From Acidimicrobiaceae bacterium (GTDB lineage: Bacteria > Actinomycetota > Acidimicrobiia > Acidimicrobiales > Bog-793), in assembly GCA_027459565.1 (NCBI GenBank), contig DAIDIA010000020.1, positions 1 to 10,966 of the forward strand: DNA of 10,966 nucleotides. Reading direction: 5' to 3'. Made by a program: the position numbers and the translations under genes. The number at the start of each line of letters is the position of its first letter. Within the stretch, counting starts at the first letter, position 1. Under the pieces are notes generated by a model. It ran no database searches. It was not told the origin of the DNA and was given only the letters and a program-made list of their open reading frames with translations. Shown piece after piece: positions 4,904 through 10,966 of the stretch.

Positions 4904-6301
4904 CTAGTGCCCACCGCGAATGCGCACACGGAGCTTGAGTGTCGTCGGTCCAAGTTCAAACCGCTCGCGAAGAGATCGGCTGAGATATCGCAGGTAGCTC
5001 GGATCAAGTTTACGAGTGGTGAATAGCGTGATTGTAGGCGGGTCGATGGCCCCCTGGGCTGCGTAAAGGATGCGCGCTCCCGGAGACGGATGAGCAGCCT
5101 GAATGGATTTCAGGACCTCGTTGAGCCTTCCGGTGGGAATGCGGCGGTGGTACGCGGCGATTGTCTCTTGCAGGGCGGGAAGAAGGCGATGGACGCCAAG
5201 ACCCGTCATTGCGGAAATTCTGAGAACGGGTGCGTAACTCAAGAACGCGAGCCGATCCTCGACCTCCGCGGTGACTTCATGCTTGCGCTCCGTCGACAGA
5301 ATGTCCCACTTGTTCAAGACGATCAGTATGGGACTCCCCGCAATGTCGACTCGCTCAGCGAGACGCTGATCCTGATGCGTGACGCCCTGGGTTCCATCGA
5401 TAACCAGTAGCGACACGTCCGCCCGATCAATAGCTGAAAGCGAGCGCACAAGCGAGTAGTACTCGCTTCCCTCTCCGATGCGCGACCGGCGACGAAGCCC
5501 CGCAGTGTCAATGAGCCGGAGCGGACCGATCTCGGTTTGGACGATTGTGTCAATAGCGTCGCGTGTGGTACCAGGAATGTCGTGCACCACGCTTCGCTCG
5601 TCTCCAACGAGCCGATTGAACAATGTCGATTTTCCAACGTTCGGGCGACCAACGATTGCCACGGCCGCGACCGCATCCCCGTCCCGCTGTCCCGCTGGAA
5701 CGTTCCGCGGTCCGGTTTCGCCTCCACGAGGAGTCCTGCGGCTTCCGTCGTCCGCGACCAGAGGAGGTGGAAGACGAGAGATCAAGATGTCGAGGAAATC
5801 GCCGACTCCTCGGCCGTGTAGCGCGGATATCAGCACGGGTTCCCCGAATCCCATGGACGCAAGGCTCCATGCCTCGGCCTCGCGGTTCTGCGAATCCACC
5901 TTGTTCGCAGCTATGAGAACCCGGGAGGAGACACGGCGGAGAATCTCCGCGACTGCCTCATCTTCGGCAGTCGGCCCTGTCGTGGCGTCGAGCACAAAGA
6001 CGACGACGTCAGCCGATTGCACCGCCCGCAACGACTGCGCGGTTACCTTCTGGTCAAGATCATCTCCGCGCTCGGTGACTCCCCCGGTATCGATGATCAC
6101 AAACTCGCGCCCACACCACTCGGCTTTGAGTTCATACCGGTCGCGAGTGACGCCCGGACGTTCTTCAACGATCGCGGCGCGTCTTCCGACGATTCGGTTA
6201 ACGAGAGTTGATTTTCCAACATTGGGACGTCCGGCAATCACGACAACCGGTAACCGCTCCGTGCGCATGGCGTTGTCGACCGGATGCTCTGACTGGCTCA
6301 T
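4904..6301 (-). CDS. der: Ribosome-assembly GTPase Der (EngA)
   Basis: Essential double-GTPase that binds the 50S subunit during late assembly. The 465-residue product has two G domains in tandem. The first has GRPNVGKS (24-31), DTGG (71-74) and NKVD (133-136). The second has GRPNVGKS (218-225), DTAG (265-268) and NKWD (330-333). A KH-like C-terminal domain (about 380-465) includes the region GARILYAAQG that faces the G domains. The linker between the G domains (about 180-212) is long and rich in Gly, Arg and Pro, as in other actinobacterial Der proteins. Its ATG overlaps the stop of the DUF512 gene (ATGA), so it is translated from that transcript. All expected motifs are present. Confidence 0.98.
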   Translation of the reverse strand: MSQSEHPVDNAMRTERLPVVVIAGRPNVGKSTLVNRIVGRRAAIVEERPGVTRDRYELKAEWCGREFVIIDTGGVTERGDDLDQKVTAQSLRAVQSADVVVFVLDATTGPTAEDEAVAEILRRVSSRVLIAANKVDSQNREAEAWSLASMGFGEPVLISALHGRGVGDFLDILISRLPPPLVADDGSRRTPRGGETGPRNVPAGQRDGDAVAAVAIVGRPNVGKSTLFNRLVGDERSVVHDIPGTTRDAIDTIVQTEIGPLRLIDTAGLRRRSRIGEGSEYYSLVRSLSAIDRADVSLLVIDGTQGVTHQDQRLAERVDIAGSPILIVLNKWDILSTERKHEVTAEVEDRLAFLSYAPVLRISAMTGLGVHRLLPALQETIAAYHRRIPTGRLNEVLKSIQAAHPSPGARILYAAQGAIDPPTITLFTTRKLDPSYLRYLSRSLRERFELGPTTLKLRVRIRGGH

Positions 6302-7707
6302 GAGACTCGTACTCTCGGGGCGCGATTCATCTGGCGATACCCGAGCGCTCGCGCGAGCGACGCCCCCGTGGCCTCGACGACCTCGACGTGGACTGGAAGC
6401 TCTCCCGGCGTCGCTCCGTCAAGAAAGCGGCCCTCCGAGAGACAGACATCGGGAAGAAGGTACCGGCGCGAAGGGTCCCGACCGTCAAGTGTCCGCCCGA
6501 TATCCTCGCCGGTCAAGAGACCAGCCACTGAGATATTCCCCCCAAAGAACCGATTATCGACGACCAATACTTCGATGTCGGCAAGACCCGCTCGATCGAG
6601 AATAGGGGTTAGCACCTTTGAACCATATAGTCCCGTGATCACGGTCACCCCTGGCGAATTCACTTCATTTGCGCGTCCGACTCTTTGGGCAGGTGCCGAA
6701 CGAATCGTTGTTGGAGCTCTATATCCCAATGCGGGCGCCCCATCGATCGAGGCAAAGAATCCACCACGTACTGCCTCGGTATTCGATGATCGTCCTTCGA
6801 ATGTCTCCTCGAAAAGACGCGCCATGCCTATTCCATTTTCGTGCTGTGCGAACTCGTCGTACTCTACGAGATCTGGAAACGGTCTACCCGCGATGAGGTA
6901 GTACTCATCGGAGGCGTAGACCATGCGTCGGCCGAGACAGGAAAGGAAGGTCTCCTGGAACTCCTCGACGATATCGATGATCCTGTTGGCCTCCTCAACG
7001 CTGTGCTCGCGCATGGCGGGTTCCGTTGAGAACCTGCTAACTCCAAGAGGTACGACACCGACCGAGGCGAGCTCGGGAAATCGTTCAAGCACGCCGCCAA
7101 GAGTGTCAGCGAAGATCCAGCCGTCGTTGATTCCCGGACAGACGACGACTTGACCATGAACCTCGATCTTGTAATCAAGCAGCGCGCGTAGCCACCTTAG
7201 GCTGGTGGCGCCGCGGCGGTTTCGAAGCATTCGAGCCCGGATATCGGGGTCGGTGGCGTGAATCGAAACGTAGAGCGGCGACAGGCGTTCTGTGACGACG
7301 CGCTCCAGATCGATTTCGGTGAAGCGGGTGAGCGTTGTGAAGTTCCCATAGAGAAAAGAGAGTCTGTAATCGTCATCTTTGACGTAGAGGCTCCTCCTCA
7401 TCTTCTTTGGAAGCTGGTAGATAAAGCAAAATTCACAGTGGTTGTCACATGTACGAATCTGGTCGAAAAGCGCTGAAGAGACCTCTGCGCCGAGAGGAAC
7501 ACCGGCGGGCTTCTCGATCGTGATCTCCATTGCCAATCCGCCCCGGACAATCTCGAGGTCCACGCTTGCCTCGTCCGAGAGCAGTCGGTACTCGATGATG
7601 TCTCGAGGGACCTTCCCGTTGAGAGATCGAATCTCGTCGCCCGCAGTCAATCCAGCCCGGTCTGCGGGGGAGGATGCCGTTACGCCCACGACCTGCGGAA
7701 ATGGCAT
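6298..7707 (-). CDS. PDZ / radical-SAM / DUF512 domain protein
   Basis: A 469-residue protein of the DUF512 family, a widespread but functionally uncharacterised group often found beside der. An N-terminal PDZ-like domain (residues 4-65, SPADRAGLTAGDEIRSLNG) is followed by a radical-SAM-type iron-sulfur motif, Cys87-x3-Cys91-x2-Cys94 (CDNHCEFCF), then the SAM-barrel region (about 95-230, with YGNFTTLTRF and VSIHATDP). The DUF512 domain (about 240-450) completes it. The Cys spacing C-x3-C-x2-C is canonical, so a 4Fe-4S cluster and SAM-dependent radical chemistry are expected; the substrate is unknown. The position upstream of der with an overlapping stop suggests a role linked to ribosome assembly or RNA/protein modification, which is inference. 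A TANNNT box 6 bases before the ATG suggests a leaderless transcript. Confidence 0.93.
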   Translation of the reverse strand: MPFPQVVGVTASSPADRAGLTAGDEIRSLNGKVPRDIIEYRLLSDEASVDLEIVRGGLAMEITIEKPAGVPLGAEVSSALFDQIRTCDNHCEFCFIYQLPKKMRRSLYVKDDDYRLSFLYGNFTTLTRFTEIDLERVVTERLSPLYVSIHATDPDIRARMLRNRRGATSLRWLRALLDYKIEVHGQVVVCPGINDGWIFADTLGGVLERFPELASVGVVPLGVSRFSTEPAMREHSVEEANRIIDIVEEFQETFLSCLGRRMVYASDEYYLIAGRPFPDLVEYDEFAQHENGIGMARLFEETFEGRSSNTEAVRGGFFASIDGAPALGYRAPTTIRSAPAQRVGRANEVNSPGVTVITGLYGSKVLTPILDRAGLADIEVLVVDNRFFGGNISVAGLLTGEDIGRTLDGRDPSRRYLLPDVCLSEGRFLDGATPGELPVHVEVVEATGASLARALGYRQMNRAPRVRVS

Positions 7708-7745
7708 GGCACTATCCTACCCGTTTCCCTAGGTAGCCTAGGTCC
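7708..7745. promoter_or_regulatory. Divergent promoter region, both transcripts possibly leaderless
   Basis: Only 38 bases separate the DUF512 start (7707, minus) and ispH start (7746, plus). A TANNNT box lies exactly 6 bases before each start codon: TAGGAT on the minus strand (7714-7719) and TAGCCT on the plus strand (7734-7739). Transcription would then begin at or next to the start codon, as in the leaderless mRNAs common in Actinobacteria. Neither gene has a strong Shine-Dalgarno. CCTAGGT occurs twice (7728-7734 and 7737-7743), 9 bases apart. The -35 regions would overlap the opposing gene or promoter. Confidence 0.6.
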
Positions 7746-8780
7746 GTGAATGTCGACAGAGTGTTGCTTGCCGAGCCCCGTGGATTCTGTGCTGGTGTCG
7801 AGATGGCTATCAAAGCACTCGCGTGGATGGTCCGTATCTTTGAAGAGCCCGTGTACTGCTACCACGAGATCGTGCACAACCGACTTGTGGTCGATGAGTT
7901 CACCCGTCAAGGGGTGATCTTCGTCGACACCATTGACGAGGTGCCCGCAGGAGCTCCGCTGATGCTCTCGGCCCACGGCTCCGCACCAGAGGTCGAATAC
8001 GCCGCTGCACTCTTTGATCGCGTGGTCGTAAATGCTGTCTGTCCTCTCGTGACCAAGGTGCATCACGAACTCAAGGTCCGCGCGAACAAGGGTTACACAG
8101 TCATATACGTTGGTCACGCAGGTCACGAGGAGGCTATCGGCACGATGGCAGTTGCTCCGAGCGTCGTCCGTCTCGTGGAAAGCGAGGAGGAAGTTGACGC
8201 GTTGGAGGATCTCGGGAGTCCTGTCGCGCTACTCGCGCAGACAACGCTTCCGCATGATGAATGGTCCGGCATCGCGAGTCGTGCCAAGGAACGGTTTCCT
8301 GATCTCTGGATGCCCGGACGTTCCGACCTGTGTTATGCAACGACAAATCGTCAGGCCGCGCTTCGCGCCATAGCAGGTCAGTGCGATGCAGTGATAGTTA
8401 TCGGTTCTGCAAATTCGTCGAATACGGTGTCTTTGACCCACGTTGCCACAAGCGTTGGCTGCCCCCGCGTGCTTCGGATCAACGCGCCGAGTGAACTTCC
8501 CGATGACCTCGAGGGCGTCGTCGGTGTGACTGCGGGCGCTTCCGCACCAGAGTGGCTCGTGGCTGAAGTTGTGGAGTATCTGAGCCCAAGAAATGGAACC
8601 GAGCGCGTTCAAGCGATCGAGGAAGATGAGTATTTTCCTCCACCTCATCAGCTTCGCGATCTACTGAGGACCGTGTGGAGTGCCGCCTCGCTCGCACTCG
8701 GTGTTGTTCCGGACGGGCTTCCGCCATCGAGCGAGGATCGTAACGTCGCGGCGGCGACGATGCTGGCGCACTCTGGATGA
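7746..8780 (+). CDS. ispH: 4-hydroxy-3-methylbut-2-enyl diphosphate reductase IspH
   Basis: Last enzyme of the MEP pathway, reducing HMBPP to IPP and DMAPP with an iron-sulfur cluster in the cytoplasm. Cluster cysteines are Cys15 (GFCAGV), Cys99 (AVCPLVTKVH) and Cys196 (DLCYATTNRQ). Substrate-binding residues align with the E. coli enzyme: His44 (EIVHN), His77 (AHGS), His127 and Glu129 (GHEEAIGT) and Thr167 (QTTL); SANSSN (221-226) is the diphosphate loop. The 344 residues include a C-terminal tail of about 45 residues after the catalytic domain that I cannot assign. The start is GTG, the only start fitting the conserved N-terminus (VLLAEPRGFCAGV); no strong Shine-Dalgarno is present. The stop overlaps the ATG of the glycosyltransferase gene (ATGA). 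Confidence 0.97.
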   Translation: MNVDRVLLAEPRGFCAGVEMAIKALAWMVRIFEEPVYCYHEIVHNRLVVDEFTRQGVIFVDTIDEVPAGAPLMLSAHGSAPEVEYAAALFDRVVVNAVCPLVTKVHHELKVRANKGYTVIYVGHAGHEEAIGTMAVAPSVVRLVESEEEVDALEDLGSPVALLAQTTLPHDEWSGIASRAKERFPDLWMPGRSDLCYATTNRQAALRAIAGQCDAVIVIGSANSSNTVSLTHVATSVGCPRVLRINAPSELPDDLEGVVGVTAGASAPEWLVAEVVEYLSPRNGTERVQAIEEDEYFPPPHQLRDLLRTVWSAASLALGVVPDGLPPSSEDRNVAAATMLAHSG

Positions 8781-9574
8781 ATCAACGCGAGCAACGAAGA
8801 AGACGCCAGATAAATGAGCTTGTCGATAACGTCGCAATCGAGGAGTTCAACGCGGCGCATGGCAAACCACAGCTTCCTCCCGTGGCAATCGTCATCGCGG
8901 CCTATAAGGAGCGCGAGAACATCGGCGCCGTCGTCGCAACAATGCCAAAGTCATTGTGTGGACTCGATACCGGGGTCATTGTTGTCATAGACGGCGAAGA
9001 GGATGGAAGTGCCAAGATCATCCGCGACAACGGTGACTACGCAGTGGTGGCTCCCGTGAACAGAGGTCAGGGGGCGGCGCTGCGTCTCGGCTATCGCGTA
9101 GCGCGTGACTATGGCGCGAAATACATCGTCACGGCGGATGCGGACGGTCAGACCGACCCAAACGATCTTGAGGGTGTTCTCAAGCCGCTGGTGGACGATG
9201 CGGCGGATTTTGTCAATGGATCCCGTCGCCTCGGTAAAACCGAGTCGCGCGGGACGATTCGCAATATCGGTGTGGTCATCTTTGCCGCGATCATCTCGAC
9301 GCTTACCGGCACTCAAGTCACCGATACCGCGAATCCCATCAGGGCAATGCGTGCCGATTTCTCTGGACAACTCACCCTGGACGAGCCGCAGTTTCAGGCC
9401 TCGGAACTTCTGATCTCCGCAATAATGTCGGGTGCGCGCTACCAAGAGAGGCCCGTAACCATGAAGGCAAGGTCGAAGGGGTCATCCAAGAAGGGCGGCA
9501 ACTTCTCCTATGGTGCGAACTACGCCAAGGTAGTGTTCCGCACCTGGATCCGCGAGCGCGCCAGCAGGGCCTAG
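8777..9574 (+). CDS. GT2-family glycosyltransferase, dolichyl-phosphate mannose synthase type
   Basis: Family 2 glycosyltransferase of 265 residues with a Rossmann-like GT-A fold. A basic, probably disordered N-terminus (1-30) precedes the nucleotide-sugar site VAIVIAAYKERENIG (36-50). The DxD metal motif is Asp121-Ala-Asp123 (TADADGQTDP), and the acceptor-side Q-x2-x-E element is QFQASE (205-210). The hydrophobic stretch at 163-177 is the only membrane-associating segment, so it is probably peripheral, moving a sugar from a GDP- or UDP-donor to a polyprenyl phosphate or similar lipid. The donor and acceptor are not known from sequence. Translational coupling to ispH (ATGA) fits a need for isoprenoid carriers; this link is inference. 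Its stop TAG shares CTAG with the stop of the opposing epimerase. Confidence 0.88.
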   Translation: MNQREQRRRRQINELVDNVAIEEFNAAHGKPQLPPVAIVIAAYKERENIGAVVATMPKSLCGLDTGVIVVIDGEEDGSAKIIRDNGDYAVVAPVNRGQGAALRLGYRVARDYGAKYIVTADADGQTDPNDLEGVLKPLVDDAADFVNGSRRLGKTESRGTIRNIGVVIFAAIISTLTGTQVTDTANPIRAMRADFSGQLTLDEPQFQASELLISAIMSGARYQERPVTMKARSKGSSKKGGNFSYGANYAKVVFRTWIRERASRA

Positions 9575-10494
9575 ACCGCAGACTTTGCCGCAGCCCGAAA
9601 ATCGAGCCACGTAGCTCGCAATCCCTCCTCCAGGGTGTACGCAGGCGCATACCCGAGGCCCCTCGCTCGGGAGGTATCGACAATCACGGCTGGCATTTCA
9701 CCCGGTTTCCCGGCTACGTGTGTCGCGCCGATCGCGGTCTCGGTAGCAACGCAGGTGAGTTGATGAAGCACATTCATCGAAACCGAACGCGCCGCTCCGA
9801 TCGTGAGGACGTTCGACTGCGAGAGCGTGAGGCCGAGCAATATGGAGGAGACGGCATCGGTGACGAACACGTAGTCACGGACCTGCTCACCGTCGCCGTA
9901 TATCTCGATTCCTCCACCGACAAGTGCTGCCTTCATCATTCTTGCAATTACGGAGTCTTTCAGCTGCATACCGATTCCGTAGATATTGGTGAATCTCAAG
10001 GCAACCGTCGTGACTGCGTAACTCGCGGAATACGCGCTCAGCAGCATCTCCGCTGAAGCCTTCGTCGCTCCATAAGGCGTGAGCGGAGCCAGCGGGCTTT
10101 TCTCGTCAATGGTCTCGTTTCCGATATTGCCGACAACGGCGTTTGTCGAGGCAAAGACGAATCGATCGACGCCTCGAAGTCGGCACTGCTCGAGGAGGTA
10201 GTGCGTCATCAGGACGTTCGTTCGGAACACTCCATCGGGGTCGTTCACGCTTTGAAGCACTGATGTAATCGCCGCGAGATGGATCACGGCTCCCACGTCG
10301 TGGTTGAAGGCCCTTGCGACCTGCTCCGGGTCCCGGAGGTCGCCAACCTCCTGGATTACAGGAGCAGAGGCATCCGGGAAGGGATTGAGGTCCGCCACGA
10401 CAACGTCGTCACCTCGCGCCAGCAGTGCACGTACCACGTGTTGTCCAACAAATCCGGCACCGCCAGTTACCAAGACCCTCACTGAATTCCCCAT
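9571..10494 (-). CDS. NAD-dependent epimerase/dehydratase (nucleotide-sugar epimerase type)
   Basis: Extended short-chain dehydrogenase of 307 residues, close to UDP-glucose 4-epimerase in plan. The dinucleotide motif TGGAGFVG (10-17) binds NAD, Asp35 (VVVADLN) should favour NAD over NADP, and the catalytic set is Ser116/Thr117 (ASTNAV), Tyr141 and Lys145 (YGATK). FTNIYGIGM and GDGEQVRDYVFVTD are typical substrate-side segments of GalE-like enzymes. It would interconvert a nucleotide sugar, perhaps feeding the GT2 enzyme whose gene converges on it; substrate not determined. The ATG at 10494 has no good Shine-Dalgarno; a GTG four codons further in is the alternative start, and the Rossmann strand leaves room for either. 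It lies downstream of the acyltransferase gene on the same strand, with a 79-base gap. Confidence 0.9.
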   Translation of the reverse strand: MGNSVRVLVTGGAGFVGQHVVRALLARGDDVVVADLNPFPDASAPVIQEVGDLRDPEQVARAFNHDVGAVIHLAAITSVLQSVNDPDGVFRTNVLMTHYLLEQCRLRGVDRFVFASTNAVVGNIGNETIDEKSPLAPLTPYGATKASAEMLLSAYSASYAVTTVALRFTNIYGIGMQLKDSVIARMMKAALVGGGIEIYGDGEQVRDYVFVTDAVSSILLGLTLSQSNVLTIGAARSVSMNVLHQLTCVATETAIGATHVAGKPGEMPAVIVDTSRARGLGYAPAYTLEEGLRATWLDFRAAAKSAV

Positions 10495-10573
10495 CTGCGA
10501 CGAAAATATGAACGAACGAGAATAGAAGTTACACGTGCGCGAGCGCGTGCTGAATCACCGGACCTTCGGAATG

Positions 10574-10966
10574 TCATGACCTCTTCCGTTCTGTCCGGCG
10601 AAGCTGGGCCTCCGCCTCTGCCTGCGCGAGCTCCATGCCGACACGGATCTCCTCAGAGAGAGCTGCCGTAAGTGTCCGAGATACGCGCGATGAACCCCCA
10701 TCAGCCATGCGGTACACAGCCGTCTCGATCGGCTTGCCAACGCAAACCACGACCCGTGCGGGTCGGATCCAGACCGATCCACGCGGCATTGCCCTTTCGA
10801 CACCTGCCATTCCAACCGGGATCACCGGAACGCCGGCTCTGAGGGCGAGGTAGGCGGCTCCCTCGCGAATCTGCGGAACCGTCGATCCCGATCCCCGCGT
10901 CCCTTCGGGGAACACAACCAAAGGTTCACCTGCATTCAATACCTCTAGCGCGCGTCTGAGTGCCTC
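10574..10966 (-). CDS. plsC: PlsC-type 1-acyl-glycerol-3-phosphate acyltransferase, partial (N-terminus off window)
   Basis: C-terminal 130 residues of a lysophosphatidic acid acyltransferase. The frame stays open to the right edge. FPEGTR (phosphate-binding motif III) followed by PVIPVGMAG (motif IV-like) identify the family; the catalytic HxxxxD motif lies outside the window. It would acylate lysophosphatidate to phosphatidate at the membrane. The tail (about the last 30 residues, rich in Glu, Ala and Arg: ELAQAEAEAQLRRTERKR) looks like a charged helix. PlsC beside ispH and der is a common order in several phyla; here an epimerase and a GT2 gene lie between. The epimerase gene follows on the same strand after 79 bases with no clear terminator. 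Confidence 0.88.
   Translation of the reverse strand, partial: EALRRALEVLNAGEPLVVFPEGTRGSGSTVPQIREGAAYLALRAGVPVIPVGMAGVERAMPRGSVWIRPARVVVCVGKPIETAVYRMADGGSSRVSRTLTAALSEEIRVGMELAQAEAEAQLRRTERKRS

Noticed and set aside
4879..5007. N-terminal extension of the zinc-ribbon protein to 5007
   Set aside because: The extra residues lie inside the der coding region and look like a shadow; the ATG at 4878 leaves the whole ribbon and membrane segment intact.
5478..6605. A 375-codon plus-strand frame across der
   Set aside because: It is antisense to Der, which has all its GTPase motifs, and the translation is low in sense patterning. Long antisense frames are common in GC-rich genes.
10525..10560. GC-rich GCGC-type repeat upstream of the epimerase gene
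   Set aside because: Possible stems are only 4 pairs with mismatched flanks and no T run follows, so a terminator is not supported.
1..10966. CRISPR array, rRNA or insertion-sequence ends
   Set aside because: No regularly spaced repeats, no rRNA-like segments and no transposase-like frames or paired terminal repeats were visible.

Overview
The window looks like chromosome of a moderately GC-rich actinomycete, possibly an acidophilic or Acidimicrobiia-like lineage; the lineage is an inference and no rRNA is present to fix it. Pointers are the ispH / DUF512 radical-SAM / der neighbourhood, TANNNT-type -10 boxes placed so that transcripts would be leaderless, and a tRNA-Pro with encoded CCA.

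Left part (1-1935, minus strand): a metal-linked gene set, reading leftward. A small membrane SHOCT protein overlaps a membrane-anchored cupredoxin by one base (TAATG). A 66-base gap follows, carrying a palindromic CsoR-type operator over a -10 box. Then comes a CsoR-family repressor with the Cys-His-Cys copper ligands, overlapping (ATGA) a COG0701-type permease that runs off the left edge. No copper ATPase or chaperone is in view.

Middle (1936-4374): accessory DNA. It holds about 320 bases with no gene, the remains of a toxin-antitoxin pair (antitoxin frame without a start codon; PIN-domain toxin with one in-frame TAG but all acidic active-site residues kept), a 260-base repeat-rich gap, and an apparently intact tyrosine recombinase. 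The recombinase lies just beyond the 3' end of tRNA-Pro(GGG) (4472-4549), the usual layout of an element integrated into a tRNA gene. No second copy of the tRNA 3' end is visible here, so the far end of the element is either left of base 1 or lost. The metal genes may therefore be cargo of the element.

Right part (4612-10966): core chromosome. A leftward operon encodes a PDZ/radical-SAM/DUF512 protein, the ribosome-assembly GTPase Der (ATGA overlap) and a small zinc-ribbon membrane protein. Divergent from it, across only 38 bases, is ispH (last step of the MEP isoprenoid pathway), translationally coupled to a GT2 glycosyltransferase of the dolichyl-phosphate-mannose-synthase type. That gene converges on an NAD-dependent sugar epimerase, the two sharing a CTAG that holds both stop codons. 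The 3' part of a PlsC-type acyltransferase closes the window. IspH, GT2 and PlsC would act in isoprenoid, glycan-lipid and phospholipid synthesis, while Der serves the ribosome.

I see no clearly undescribed system. The most interesting items are the metal gene set next to an integrase, the broken toxin-antitoxin pair, and the ordered 11-base-spaced repeats near the integrase.
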